From Mesobacillus jeotgali (GTDB taxonomy: Bacteria; Bacillota; Bacilli; Bacillales; Cytobacillaceae), in assembly GCF_031759225.1 (NCBI RefSeq), contig NZ_CP134494.1:4338501-4402500 (forward strand): a stretch of 64,000 bases of DNA, in the 5' to 3' direction. This document shows, piece by piece, positions 8,667 through 18,211 of this stretch (position 1 is its first letter; the number at the start of each line of letters is the position of its first letter). The notes beneath the pieces are model-generated. The model was not told the origin of the DNA, did not search any database, and was given only the letters and a program-made list of their open reading frames with translations. The translations under genes were made by a program, and so were the position numbers.

Positions 8667-9238
8667 AACTCTATAATACGAAGCACCCTTTATTTTCTAT
8701 TACTTCATTGATGCTATCTTGCAATGTTGTTATATATGGATTTCCTACAGCGGTATTTTCCGATAATATTACTCATACTATTCTTTCCGATTTTTGGATA
8801 TTATTCTATTATTTATTCCGTGATAATCCAAAAATAGCAATATGCAATGAAAATCTGTCTTGTGAAGACACGCATAGTTCAAATTTGTCGAAATGTTTCT
8901 TTAAAATGTTTTCATGGCTATTCTGATATTAATTATACTTTCTAAGTTTAAAGTGATAGTTTGGCAGGATTGTGTGCATTAGTGATTTCAATTAAGCTGA
9001 AAAAGGTAGGGACAAGGGTTGCAGTTAAATCGGTTACAAAGTTCATACCTTTTGTCTGGAATCAGCTTCGGGGCTATGAAATATCTTGGTAACTCACATA
9101 TCGATGAATGCTATGAGGTTTGCAAACGAGTAATCAAGAAACAACAATCCGAATCCGCATAATTTATAATGGTAGAAAGAAGCCCCTTGAAGAAAAAATA
9201 TAAGGATAGAAAGAGAAAAAATTAAGGAATTTAACGCA

Positions 9239-9286
9239 AACAGGAGGACATACTCAATTGACTTGGGTAATATCCTCCTGTTTTTA
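9239..9286. terminator. Terminator of Nudix gene copy 1
   Basis: AACAGGAGGA (9239-9248) pairs with TCCTCCTGTT (9273-9282). A T-run follows on the plus strand; on the minus strand the hairpin directly follows the Nudix stop codon. Confidence 0.65.
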
Positions 9287-9289
9287 TTA

Positions 9290-9826
9290 TCAGTCTGTCA
9301 TGAATTTATATCGTAAAATAGCAGCAAGACCTGCTCCGTGCTTGAACTCCCCTTCAACAATCAGTTTCTTTAACTCCTCCATTGAAATGGTGTGCAGCTC
9401 AATTTGCTCGCTGTTTTCAGGGTTTTGCTCTGTCTTCGTCAAACCAGCGGCGGCAAAGAGGGAGATTTCCTCTGTCGTCGATCCTGGAGAAGGATAGAAG
9501 CTCCCTAAATCGAGCCAATGCTCAGCAACATAGCCTGTTTCTTCCTCAAGCTCTTTTTTGGCTGTCTCAAGCGGAGAACTTCCCTCAGGGTCAATCGTTC
9601 CTGCTGGCAATTCCCATTCCCAGCTTTTCATCGCATGGCGGTATTGCTTTATACAGACTACCTTATGATCCTCGGTAATTGGAAGGACACAAACCCCCTT
9701 AGCAAAGTCCAAATAAGAAAAGTTCTTCTCCTCCTTATTCGGCAGAACTACCTTATCAATGGTAATCTTGAACCTGTCCACTTTATTAATGCTTGATTCC
9801 TTAATATCCCACTCCATTTTCTTCAC
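9290..9826 (-). CDS. Nudix hydrolase, ADP-ribose pyrophosphatase-like (copy 1)
   Basis: Hydrolyses ADP-ribose or a related nucleoside diphosphate derivative to AMP and a sugar phosphate, a housecleaning reaction. The 178 residues carry the Nudix box around ELPAGTIDPE...KELEEETGY, with the Glu cluster that binds magnesium, and the SWEWELPAG approach seen in NudF-type enzymes. B. subtilis NudF is of similar size. It is identical to the gene at 13795-14331 at 167 of 178 positions. The copies differ at Glu70/Gly, next to the conserved Trp, and at Gly82/Ser just before the box. Confidence 0.9.
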   Translation of the reverse strand: MKKMEWDIKESSINKVDRFKITIDKVVLPNKEEKNFSYLDFAKGVCVLPITEDHKVVCIKQYRHAMKSWEWELPAGTIDPEGSSPLETAKKELEEETGYVAEHWLDLGSFYPSPGSTTEEISLFAAAGLTKTEQNPENSEQIELHTISMEELKKLIVEGEFKHGAGLAAILRYKFMTD

Positions 9827-10042
9827 CTTTTCTTTCTACTGTTAGTGAAATCATATTCTATAGTAGTATATACTATCTTTTTCCACTAAAGAAAAGCAGT
9901 GTACTCCATTAGAATGCGATAATATCCTTCTGCCTTATAAGAGTACAAGCAACAACGCAGTTACAGTTTTCCCGGCTAAAAATTTCAATTAACTTCCAAT
10001 TTCCGAGACGCAAGAACCGTCTCCTGTCTCCATCCCCATGTC

Positions 10043-10084
10043 TCAAAAAAAAGGCTAATAATCCAGTAGATTATTAGCCTTTCT
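10043..10084 (-). terminator. Terminator of the subtilase gene
   Basis: AAGGCTAATAATC (10051-10063) pairs with GATTATTAGCCTT (10069-10082), followed on the minus strand by eight T residues. Confidence 0.88.
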
Positions 10085-10091
10085 GTAATAG

Positions 10092-13000
10092 TTATTTTTT
10101 ATTTCCTTTACCGTTGTTCCCTATTTTTACAGTTTCTGATGATGTATTTCCTGCATTATCAACTGCAACAATAGTAACTTCTTGACCCTTTGTAACTGGC
10201 TCAGCAAGAACGTGCTCTGTTTCACCGTTTACATATGGTTCTTCTGTAACAAGTTCTCCATCAACCTTCACATACCAGTATGCAACACCACTCGTTTTAT
10301 CTGTAGCATCAACTGATACTGTTTTAGCATCTTTACCTAGTTTTGTTTTTACTTTAGGTGCTGTTACATCTAGTTTCACTGGGAAAGTAAAGCTTTGAGC
10401 TACAGCGCCTTCGAAGTCAAGAGTTGCTTCTACTTGCAAGAAATATTGACCTTCTGGAGCAATCTTGCCGTTATGCATTGTACCATCCCATGTCCAGTCA
10501 GAATAGAGGTAGTACATAGCTCCTCTGCCGCCATCATAATAGTTCTTCCGTACAAATTCTTCAGAAGCAATTTCTTTAACTACTTTTCCGTCTACATTCA
10601 ATACATTTAACTTAAATTCCTTGGCATTACGAAGGAGAGATAAAATGTAAGTTGCACTATCATTCTTATCATCATTATTCGGCGAGATAGCAATAAGTTC
10701 TGGGTTATAACTTTCAGTTGCAAGGTCATAACCTAAGAAATCATACTCCCCTCCACCAATATGAGTTCCTACACCTGTCATTCCATAGAAAGACGCAGAA
10801 TCCCACATAGGAGCATCTAAAATTGGAGCAGCATCCCAATCGCCTTTAAATCCAACGTAAGGTACTACTAAATCTGGATTTGTATCAGTTGGATCTGTTA
10901 ACTTAACAAAACCTTCTAACCAGTATCCGTTTGTGAAATAAGATTTTAATTCTTCATCCAAACTACTAACATCAACAGTAACTTCAAATGTTGCTGTGCC
11001 ATTTGCAGGTACTTCGATTGTGCTGACAGGGGCACCATTAACTGTTGCCACCTCTCCTAAATCCAATGCTCCAAACATATTTGGGGCAGATACAAACACA
11101 CCGCCTCCGTTAACAGGAGCATCCGTTTGTGCACTTGCACTAACATCATAACTTACCGCTTCATCAGAGTGGTTTTCAGCTGTTAATGAGAAGGTGACAA
11201 TATTGTCATTAACTTCTTTTAGTGCAACTTTTGCTTCACCTGTAGTAGAGTCCGTCACTGTAACAGGTGTTGACAATGCTGCATGAAGCTGCATTAAACC
11301 TGCACCTTGACGACGCGGAGAAACTGGTGCACCATCAAAATCTACTGGCTTAGCAGTATTTAATAAGAATTTCTTAGCAAGCTTAGATCTTGCAGCACCA
11401 TCAAATCCGAATTCTTCATCAACACGTTGTAACACTAGTGCTGAACCACCGGAAACATGTGGAGCTGCCATTGATGTACCACTCTTCACTCCATATTCAT
11501 TATTATCATGAGTAGAGTAGATTTGTCCTCCAGGAGCAGTAAGTTCAGGTTTGAAATCAAGGTTTGGTGTAATTCCCCATGAACTGAATTCACTCATTTT
11601 ACCTGATTCTCCGTTTGGAATAGTCATTTTTTCGCCGCCAAAGCTAACTGTAACCTTTTGACCTGCTTCAAGTGCAGCAGCAAAGCGATCTCCATCGCTT
11701 TTTAGCATGAACAATTGCGGAATTTTTATAGCAGCATCAGTTGCCATACTAATAGTTCCATCTGCATTGTTGTAAATAATAACCCCTGCAGCTCCAGCTT
11801 TCTGGGCATTTAAAGCTTTATCAACAAACCCGATTACACCACGCTGAATTAATGCAAACTTACCTGTAAGGTCTTTACCTTCAAAATTTTCAGGATATCC
11901 TAACCCAGCATGAACCAATTCAAAGCTTGTTCCCACAGTGGGTGCAGTTTGACCAGCAGATAAAAACATCACTTTATTTGCTGCACCACCATCAATTGAA
12001 ACACCAGCAGCATCTACATCCATAAAAGTGTTTTCATATGACGCTACAGAAATAGAATCATAAGAAACACCTGGAGCACCAACTACTCCGTAATCAGGGT
12101 TTGTTGAGTATGGATAGTAATAACCGTTACCATAGTAAGCGGAGTTACCTGCTGAGATAGACATTACTACTCCGTTATCAACAGCACGTTTAATCGCTTG
12201 TTGCTCTGGAGACTCAGCGTCTACGAAACCAGCAGTAGAACCAAGACTCATGTTAAGTACATCAGCACCTAACTTAAGTGAATCATCAATGGCTTTAATA
12301 TAAATATCACCATATGTCGTTGCTACATTATTACCAAATACACGTAAAGCTAATAATTGTGCTTCTGGTGCAACACCTTTAATACCGCCATTTTCTTCGT
12401 CACCGTTTGCAGCAACTGTTCCACCTACATGCATTCCATGCATATTCGTGTCAGCATTGCTGTCAAGGATAATATCATTACCATCCATATAGTTCCAAGC
12501 ATATGGAACTTTTTCATTAATGTATTGACCTGGTAATTCATGCTCATCAATTACACTATTAACAAGTTCTTCGGATAATTTCGCTTTTGAACCATCTGTT
12601 AAAAGGAAATCTTTATGAGCTGGGTCAAGACCAGAATCGATGATACCAACGACCATTCCTTCACCATTGTATCCGAAGTCTCTCCAAGCTTGTTGAGCTT
12701 CTACTAGTTCTTTACTGTACTTCATTTCTGCTTCTTCAGTCGGCAGTTCATACTCAGTAGCAAGATATACTTGCTTTACTTCTGCTACCTCTTTGATTTT
12801 TTCAATTTCACCGTATTTAACTTTCGCGCTAAAACCGTTAACAATTGCATTAAATTCCTGGAGGTATTCTATATCCAATTTTTTACCTTTAATCTTATCT
12901 TTTGCCGCTTTTTGTTTATTCTTAGCAGCATTTTCTAATTGCTTACGCTCCCCTTTAGAAAGGTTATCGTACTTTACACCTTTTTTAGTCGCTATTTCAA

Positions 13001-13208
13001 CAGGCGCATCACCATCTATTTCAATGATTACACGTACTTCTTTATTCGGGTCAACATCTTGTAGGTCGGTAGCTAGTATGTTAGTTTTTTGAAGGTCTGG
13101 TTTTTGTGCATCTAATTGCAGTGGAGTGAATCCACCTGTAAATGCAAAACCGCTGTTTGCAAAAACGAGTAGAACTACTAGTAGAATGGTTGAAATCCTT
13201 TTAAACAT
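10092..13208 (-). CDS. Secreted subtilisin-family (S8) protease with PA and Fn3-like domains
   Basis: A large extracellular serine protease. Residues (numbered from the ATG at 13208): signal peptide about 1-28; inhibitor-like propeptide to about 160; catalytic Asp191 (GIIDSGLD), His257 (MHGMHVGGTV), Asn in SAGNSAYYG, Ser579 (SGTSMAAPHVSG). A protease-associated domain is inserted at about 425-520, followed by Fn3/DUF1034-like and Ig-like domains, ending in a basic tail. This architecture resembles Vpr and C5a-peptidase-like enzymes. A longer frame opens with a TTG at 13223, but GGGGAGG inside it is the ribosome binding site for 13208. It lies alone between two Nudix repeats, so it may have come with, or been trapped by, the duplication. 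Confidence 0.95.
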   Translation of the reverse strand: MFKRISTILLVVLLVFANSGFAFTGGFTPLQLDAQKPDLQKTNILATDLQDVDPNKEVRVIIEIDGDAPVEIATKKGVKYDNLSKGERKQLENAAKNKQKAAKDKIKGKKLDIEYLQEFNAIVNGFSAKVKYGEIEKIKEVAEVKQVYLATEYELPTEEAEMKYSKELVEAQQAWRDFGYNGEGMVVGIIDSGLDPAHKDFLLTDGSKAKLSEELVNSVIDEHELPGQYINEKVPYAWNYMDGNDIILDSNADTNMHGMHVGGTVAANGDEENGGIKGVAPEAQLLALRVFGNNVATTYGDIYIKAIDDSLKLGADVLNMSLGSTAGFVDAESPEQQAIKRAVDNGVVMSISAGNSAYYGNGYYYPYSTNPDYGVVGAPGVSYDSISVASYENTFMDVDAAGVSIDGGAANKVMFLSAGQTAPTVGTSFELVHAGLGYPENFEGKDLTGKFALIQRGVIGFVDKALNAQKAGAAGVIIYNNADGTISMATDAAIKIPQLFMLKSDGDRFAAALEAGQKVTVSFGGEKMTIPNGESGKMSEFSSWGITPNLDFKPELTAPGGQIYSTHDNNEYGVKSGTSMAAPHVSGGSALVLQRVDEEFGFDGAARSKLAKKFLLNTAKPVDFDGAPVSPRRQGAGLMQLHAALSTPVTVTDSTTGEAKVALKEVNDNIVTFSLTAENHSDEAVSYDVSASAQTDAPVNGGGVFVSAPNMFGALDLGEVATVNGAPVSTIEVPANGTATFEVTVDVSSLDEELKSYFTNGYWLEGFVKLTDPTDTNPDLVVPYVGFKGDWDAAPILDAPMWDSASFYGMTGVGTHIGGGEYDFLGYDLATESYNPELIAISPNNDDKNDSATYILSLLRNAKEFKLNVLNVDGKVVKEIASEEFVRKNYYDGGRGAMYYLYSDWTWDGTMHNGKIAPEGQYFLQVEATLDFEGAVAQSFTFPVKLDVTAPKVKTKLGKDAKTVSVDATDKTSGVAYWYVKVDGELVTEEPYVNGETEHVLAEPVTKGQEVTIVAVDNAGNTSSETVKIGNNGKGNKK

Positions 13209-13531
13209 GTTTTTCCTCCCCAAATGATTTTTTAGAAAAAAAGATAAGTAGAATATAGTCCTCCTTTCACATAATAGAGACTGAAATATAATAAAATCCA
13301 GTCTATTATCACTATACTAAACTACTAGCGGGTCTACTAGTCTTAATTTTCAGTAATTTTAATACCTGCCGATTTTTGTCGTTTTCGAGGAAAGATATTG
13401 TGGTTTTTATATAAAGATTCATGTCGAAATTTCTAAACTTTGTCTTTACGAACAGATTTTGAGGGAGAAAATAATTAGAAATGAGTAGTAATTTGTCGAG
13501 AAATTTCTTTAATGACAAAAGAAGAGACGCA

Positions 13532-13595
13532 GGGACGGTTCTTGTGCTCACTTTCCACCACTTTGACACCAAAAAACGAGCAGGAGAACCGTCCC
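13532..13595. repeat. Dispersed GGGACGG palindrome
   Basis: GGGACGGTTCT (13532-13542) pairs perfectly with AGAACCGTCCC (13585-13595). Related GGGACNGT-containing hairpins occur near 5400, 10010, 23230, 23370, 40820, 48700, 50430, 51390 and 57105. The rest of 13224-13612 holds no gene I can support. Confidence 0.65.
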
Positions 13596-13743
13596 CGTGC
13601 ATTCTTAGGGTAGCAGTTAAATCGGTTACAGTTCATAGCTTTTGTCGGACAAGCCGTAATCCGCATAATTTATATTGATAGAAAGATACCCCATGTAGAA
13701 GTAAAAGTATAGAGAGAGAAAGAATCAAATGTAAGTTAACGCA

Positions 13744-13792
13744 AACAGGAGGACATACTCAATTAATCTGGGTAATATCCTCCTGTTTTTAT
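13744..13792. terminator. Terminator of Nudix gene copy 2
   Basis: Same AACAGGAGGA/TCCTCCTGTT stem (13744-13753 and 13778-13787) as the first copy. Confidence 0.65.
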
Positions 13793-13794
13793 TA

Positions 13795-14331
13795 TCAGTC
13801 TGTCATGAATTTATATCGTAAAATAGCAGCAAGTCCTGCTCCGTGTTTGAACTCACCTTCAACAATCAGCTTCTTTAACTCCTCCATTGAAATGGTGTAC
13901 AGTTCAATTTGCTCGCTGCTTTCAAGCTTTTGCTCTGTCTTTGTCAAACCAGCGGCGGCAAAAAGAGAGATTTCCTCTGTCGTCGATCCTGGAGAAGGAT
14001 AGAAGCTCCCTAGATCGAGCCAATGCTCAGCAATATAGCCTGTTTCTTCCTCAAGCTCTTTTTTTGCTGTTTCAAGCGGGGAACTACTCTCAGGGTCAAT
14101 CGTTCCTGCAGGCAATTCCCATCCCCAGCTTTTCATCGCATGGCGATATTGTTTTATACAGACCACCTTATGATCTTCGGTAATAGGAAGGACACAAACC
14201 CCCTTAGCGAAATCCAAATAGGAAAAGCTCTTCTCCTCCTTATTGGGGAGAACAACCTGATCAATGGTAATCTGAAACCTGTCCACTTTAATAATGCTTG
14301 ATTCCTTAATATCCCATTCCATTTTCTTCAC
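13795..14331 (-). CDS. Nudix hydrolase, ADP-ribose pyrophosphatase-like (copy 2)
   Basis: Paralogue of the gene at 9290-9826 with 11 substitutions over 178 residues and the same Nudix box core (KELEEETGY). It has SWGWELPAG where copy 1 has SWEWELPAG. Both copies are open and keep the Glu cluster, so both may be active. The upstream regions remain similar to about 75 bp before the start, so their promoters are probably also shared. Ribosome binding site and start match copy 1. Confidence 0.9.
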   Translation of the reverse strand: MKKMEWDIKESSIIKVDRFQITIDQVVLPNKEEKSFSYLDFAKGVCVLPITEDHKVVCIKQYRHAMKSWGWELPAGTIDPESSSPLETAKKELEEETGYIAEHWLDLGSFYPSPGSTTEEISLFAAAGLTKTEQKLESSEQIELYTISMEELKKLIVEGEFKHGAGLAAILRYKFMTD

Positions 14332-14487
14332 CTCTTTTTTCAGCTATTAGAGAAAATAATATTCTATTATAATATACACTAGGATTTTTCACTAAAGAAA
14401 AGCTGTATGACCACCATTAACGTAGTGAAAAACTTGAGGATAGACGCGGAAAAATCGGTAATACATACCGAACAAGAAAGGAAATGA

Positions 14488-14634
14488 ACGAACGAAGAAA
14501 GTGAAGCACTAGAGGGAACACCCAAAGAACCTATTAATACACAAAGTAAATATATACAGCAAAATACAGAACAAATCGGTGTGGCTGAGAACACTAATGT
14601 TGGTGGCCGATATGAAGTCATTGCACCCTTTTAA
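14488..14634 (+). pseudogene. Possible C-terminal remnant of an unidentified gene
   Basis: A 48-codon stretch without start codon, ending in VGGRYEVIAPF and a TAA, reads like the polar tail of a protein. An ATG with GGGGGAAA ahead at 14694 opens only 16 codons (MKFRELLDIYFKKENS). The segment 14406-15064 otherwise holds no gene and looks like decayed coding DNA. Confidence 0.25.
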
Positions 14635-15064
14635 TCTTTATAGGTTTCACCTTTATTATGAACCGTAAATAGACAAGCTTAGGGGGAAATATTATGAAGT
14701 TCAGAGAGTTATTGGATATATATTTCAAAAAAGAAAACTCATGAAGAAGTAGAGTGTTCTGGTATGTAAAAATTAAAAAACTCATTAATCCTCCCAATAA
14801 TCAAAAAACATTGGACATTCCTGTAATAACTGTGACTTCATTTAATAAATAAAGTAATGTTAAATCGGCAGGTACTTTTTATCAATCTTCAAGTCCCCGT
14901 TTCTTACTAATACACCAATCTCCATTTATAATTGCAGGCTTGTCAGCTAGGAACTCTATTCCTGACAAAATTTCAAAAGGTAAAGTCCTTCATAATGCGA
15001 GTGAAACAAAATGTACCTTTGCTTCTTCAGTGATAATTGGCAATGATTTATTTTTTTCGATTTA

Positions 15065-15439
15065 CTATACTTCCGTTCTAGTCCATGCATAGCACATAAA
15101 GCGTGTATCAGAAGACAACCATTTTTGCGCATACGATAAATCGTACAATTCCTTGTGCTCATAAAAAAGCTTCTTAGCATATGGAAGTTTTAAATCCCGG
15201 ACTGCTTCATTTAGCAAATTCAGCAAACGTTTTTCTTTTTCACTCAATTGAATAAAATCAGCATCTTCCTTTTCTTTAGCAATTACTTTAACCAACTCTT
15301 TCGCTTGTGCACCGAGTAACTTGTAGTTTAAAGGCTCTGTAATTCGATTCCATTCCTTTAAAATCATACTCCTTGCATAACTATATTGCTGTTTTTCCAT
15401 AAAATTATTCAAGTTAAATACAATACTCTCAATTTTCAC
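15065..15439 (-). CDS. Hypothetical helical protein
   Basis: Not recognised. The frame can be read from a TTG at 15463, but a GTG at 15439 (MKIESIVFNLNNFMEKQQYS) is a better start on sequence character; the ribosome binding site is weak in either case. The product is soluble, charged and mainly helical, with YARSMILKEWNRITEPLNYK near the start and several Lys/Glu heptads after it. It lies downstream of galU on the same strand but about 125 bp away. Confidence 0.5.
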   Translation of the reverse strand: MKIESIVFNLNNFMEKQQYSYARSMILKEWNRITEPLNYKLLGAQAKELVKVIAKEKEDADFIQLSEKEKRLLNLLNEAVRDLKLPYAKKLFYEHKELYDLSYAQKWLSSDTRFMCYAWTRTEV

Positions 15440-15563
15440 AATTAGCCCCATCCAAAAGTTCAATATATTTTTATTTAATATATTAAACAGGACTTATGAA
15501 CTAGTCAATATTATTTAAATATTCAAAATCATATTTGATAACTTTTAAAGAGAACATACATGT

Positions 15564-16442
15564 TTAAAAACGTTCACGATGGAGAATTTCACCAATGTAC
15601 TTCAGGATATCAGGACGAATGTTCTCGTTCTGCAAGGCAAACTCAATGGTCGTTTTTACAAAACCCAGCTTTTCACCAATATCATGCCTTTTTCCTTCGA
15701 ATTCATAAGCAAACACTCTTTGTATCGAATTCAACTTTTGAATCGCATCGGTAAGTTGAATCTCTCCTCCGGCCCCTGTTTCCATGTGGTCAAGGAACAT
15801 GAAGATTTCAGGAGTCAGGATATATCTTCCCATGATTGCAAGGTTTGATGGGGCTTTACCAAGGTCCGGCTTCTCGACAAGATTCTCTACAAGATAGCGG
15901 CGTCCCTCCTGAATGGACGGTTCAATGATTCCGTATCGATGTGTCTCTTCAGGGGAGACCTTCTGGACGCCGATCACAGAAGAACGGGTTTTTTCATATT
16001 GATCAAGCAGCTGCTTCAAACACGGCGTTTCACTCTGGACGATATCATCGCCAAGTAGGACGGCAAATGGCTCATCTCCGATAAAAGTGCGTGCACACCA
16101 AACAGCATGCCCCAATCCTTTCGGTTCCTTCTGTCGGATATAATGAATATCTGCCAGATTGGTGGAATAGCGCACCTTATCAAGTAAATCCAGCTTCCCC
16201 TTATTTTCGAGGTTCCTTTCAAGCTCCGGAGAATAATCAAAGTGATCCTCTATTGCCCGCTTCCCTTTCCCGGTGACAATGAGAATATCCTCTATTCCGG
16301 AGGCAATCGCTTCCTCGACTATATACTGTATGGTCGGTTTATCGACAATCGGCAGCATTTCCTTTGGCATGGCCTTCGTTGCCGGAAGGAAGCGGGTCCC
16401 CAGGCCTGCTGCCGGGATGATTGCTTTGCGTACTTTTTTCAA
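15564..16442 (-). CDS. galU: UTP-glucose-1-phosphate uridylyltransferase
   Basis: Makes UDP-glucose from UTP and glucose 1-phosphate for teichoic acid glucosylation, glycolipids and capsule. The 292 residues start with the nucleotidyltransferase signature [21 protein letters not shown]; other conserved segments are [35 protein letters not shown] and the C-terminal GEIQLTDAI. The start is TTG at 16442, preceded by AGGGGGA. B. subtilis calls this gene gtaB. It is followed by a 120-bp gap to the hypothetical gene at 15065. Confidence 0.96.
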   Translation of the reverse strand: MKKVRKAIIPAAGLGTRFLPATKAMPKEMLPIVDKPTIQYIVEEAIASGIEDILIVTGKGKRAIEDHFDYSPELERNLENKGKLDLLDKVRYSTNLADIHYIRQKEPKGLGHAVWCARTFIGDEPFAVLLGDDIVQSETPCLKQLLDQYEKTRSSVIGVQKVSPEETHRYGIIEPSIQEGRRYLVENLVEKPDLGKAPSNLAIMGRYILTPEIFMFLDHMETGAGGEIQLTDAIQKLNSIQRVFAYEFEGKRHDIGEKLGFVKTTIEFALQNENIRPDILKYIGEILHRERF

Positions 16443-16526
16443 GTTGACTCCCCCTTTTCCTTATCTTCTATATGCTTAATATACTGTATTCGCCGACACA
16501 ATATGACGGACGAGGGTGAACATAAA

Positions 16527-16563
16527 AAAACTGACAGCCTTCTTAATTAAGGCTGCCAGTTTT
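16527..16563 (-). terminator. Terminator downstream of a small minus-strand gene
   Basis: AACTGACAGCCTT (16529-16541) pairs with AAGGCTGCCAGTT (16549-16561) with one mismatch; seven T residues follow on the minus strand. It supports the reality of the short gene at 16562-16717. Confidence 0.75.
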
Positions 16564-16717
16564 ATTCCGAGCAAGTTTTTAAGTCTATGATTAAATCTTC
16601 CATCAGCTTCTGGATCGTCATTTCTTCGTTGTTCTTTGCTTTTTCATACGTCTTCCTGATGACATCAAAAACAAGTTCCTGATTCAGTTCTGTTGAGTTC
16701 TCTTGAGATGATCTCAC
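16562..16717 (-). CDS. Small 51-residue helical protein
   Basis: Not recognised. A GTG at 16717 is preceded by an ideal AGGAGGA (16725-16731) and opens 51 codons, starting MRSSQENSTELNQELVFDVI and ending LIIDLKTCSE, immediately before a strong terminator. The composition is amphipathic and helical, with charged residues throughout and one Cys near the end. A ribosome binding site, a compact frame and a terminator at the stop make it a credible small gene that length cut-offs would miss. Confidence 0.6.
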   Translation of the reverse strand: MRSSQENSTELNQELVFDVIRKTYEKAKNNEEMTIQKLMEDLIIDLKTCSE

Positions 16718-16911
16718 TACACGATCCTCCTGTTTTCTTTCTACAATGACAATATTCTATTAGAATCAAATATATTTGTAAATAGATTTCCAGATAAACC
16801 TTTAACAAATTTCGTACATTTTGCTATAAATTGTCATAAATTTATATATAATGCTATTTTTATATGCTAAAATATATATAAAAATTATAAGAATTGGAGT
16901 GTTGACGAAAG

Positions 16912-17979
16912 TTGAAGAAACAAGCCGCATCTCTCATAACCGCCGCTGTTCTGACTTCTGCCTTCTCGAGTGTCGCTTCTGCAGATACATATATTGTGAA
17001 AAAAGGGGATACATTATCCCGCATTGCCATTACATATAAAACAACTGTTGTTGATTTGAAAAAGGCAAATAATTTATCTTCTGATTTAATTTATGTGAAC
17101 CAGACTATAACTGTTCCAGATTCCAAGGTGGTGTCTAAGCCTGATGTTGCTTCTTCAGTGCAGGCAGCAAAAACAGAAACAGCTTCTGTTTATGTCGTCG
17201 TGAGCGGGGATACACTCAGCAAGATCGCTTCCTTGCATAAAATTTCACTAAGCAATCTTATGAAGTGGAATAACCTGAGCAGCCATTTGATTTACCCTGG
17301 CCAGAAGCTGAAGGTATCGAACGAATCAGCTTCAACAACTCCGGCACCGGCAACAACACAGCCGGCCCCAGTATCCAGCCCGAAAGCACCTGCAGCGCCA
17401 GCTAAGCAGGCACAATCAACATACATAATCAAACCAGGTGATACACTTAGCGGAATCAGCAAGCAAGTTGGCATGTCCGTGAAGGATCTTAAAACACTGA
17501 ACAACCTGAAGTCGGACCTGATCCATGCCGGACAGAAATTGCTGGTTAACAAGGAAGCTGCCGTTTCCGCTCCTGCAGAACCTGCAAAGAATCCGGCACC
17601 TGCTAACCCTGTGCAAAATGATAAAGTTGATGTCCTGACAATTGCCCAGGACCTTCTCGGTACTCCATACGTCTGGGCCGGCAGCACACCTGAAGGTTTC
17701 GACTGCAGCGGATTCATCTACTATGCCTTCAACAAAGCCGGCAAGAAGATGGGACGTTATTCATCGGAAGGCTATTATAACCGTGCCTACTATGTGAATG
17801 ATCCGCAGCCTGGCGATCTGGTATTCTTCGAAAATACTTATAAAGCAGGTATTTCCCACATGGGTATCTACCTGGGCAACAATGAATTCATCCACGCAGG
17901 TGATAATGGCGTCGAGATTTCCAACCTGGACAACCCATATTACAAAAAGCACTTTGAAGGCTTCAAACGGTTTTATTAA
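16912..17979 (+). CDS. LytE-like peptidoglycan DL-endopeptidase (3 LysM + NlpC/P60)
   Basis: A secreted cell-wall hydrolase cutting the D-Glu-DAP bond of stem peptides during growth or separation. Signal peptide about 1-24; LysM domains at about 26-69, 93-136 and 170-213, joined by Ala/Pro/Thr-rich linkers; NlpC/P60 domain from about 238 with catalytic Cys265 (GFDCSGF), His316 (ISHMGIY) and a third polar residue, His328 (FIHAGDNG). Three LysM domains and 355 residues fit LytE better than LytF (five LysM). The start is TTG at 16912 after GGAG. The upstream 170 bp is very AT-rich and not resolved into a clear promoter. Confidence 0.93.
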   Translation: MKKQAASLITAAVLTSAFSSVASADTYIVKKGDTLSRIAITYKTTVVDLKKANNLSSDLIYVNQTITVPDSKVVSKPDVASSVQAAKTETASVYVVVSGDTLSKIASLHKISLSNLMKWNNLSSHLIYPGQKLKVSNESASTTPAPATTQPAPVSSPKAPAAPAKQAQSTYIIKPGDTLSGISKQVGMSVKDLKTLNNLKSDLIHAGQKLLVNKEAAVSAPAEPAKNPAPANPVQNDKVDVLTIAQDLLGTPYVWAGSTPEGFDCSGFIYYAFNKAGKKMGRYSSEGYYNRAYYVNDPQPGDLVFFENTYKAGISHMGIYLGNNEFIHAGDNGVEISNLDNPYYKKHFEGFKRFY

Positions 17980-17992
17980 GTTCTTTTTAAAG

Positions 17993-18021
17993 ACAGGCAC
18001 CTTGACAGGTGCCTGTTTTGT
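17993..18021 (+). terminator. Terminator of the LytE-like gene
   Basis: ACAGGCACC (17993-18001) pairs with GGTGCCTGT (18008-18016) followed by TTTTG. Confidence 0.8.
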
Positions 18022-18030
18022 TATACCTCA

Positions 18031-18135
18031 TTATATTAATTGCGAAACCTTGATTTGGCCGGTTCCGAGCAACACCATCACTACCGTTATAAAAATAACC
18101 ATTCCTATAAAGAAACGCTTTGAAACACCCGTCAT
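18031..18135 (-). CDS. Possible 34-residue single-pass membrane protein
   Basis: An ATG at 18135 after a strong AGGGAGGAA opens MTGVSKRFFIGMVIFITVVM followed by VLLGTG and a short polar end. It would be one transmembrane helix with a basic N-terminus. Too short for most gene finders; function unknown. It lies downstream, on the same strand, of the membrane protein operon at 18212-21314. Confidence 0.5.
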   Translation of the reverse strand: MTGVSKRFFIGMVIFITVVMVLLGTGQIKVSQLI

Positions 18136-18211
18136 TTTCTTTCCTCCCTATTACGGTCTACACATTCTTAGTCGAGGGAAATGAGACATTGGTTTCAGCG
18201 AATTTGTCGAT

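Larger units (their letters stand above)
9021..9900. repeat. Long direct repeat, copy 1 (Nudix gene and flanks)
   Basis: Begins at GCAGTTAAATCGGTTACA and runs through the terminator and the complete Nudix gene to CACTAAAGAAAAGC. It matches 13613-14405 in the same orientation; copy 2 lacks an internal stretch near 9070-9160. The two copies flank the subtilase gene. Confidence 0.85.
13613..14405. repeat. Long direct repeat, copy 2 (Nudix gene and flanks)
   Basis: Second copy of the repeat at 9021-9900, same orientation, including terminator (13744-13792) and Nudix gene. An internal stretch upstream of the terminator present in copy 1 is missing here. Confidence 0.85.

Noticed and set aside
8708..8926. 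72-codon plus-strand frame after the IS element
   Set aside because: Low-complexity AT-rich DNA, no ribosome binding site, no recognisable family.
9087..9173. 28-codon frame MKYLGNSHIDECYEVCKRVI..., faintly like Sda
   Set aside because: No ribosome binding site, too short, and absent from the second copy of the direct repeat.
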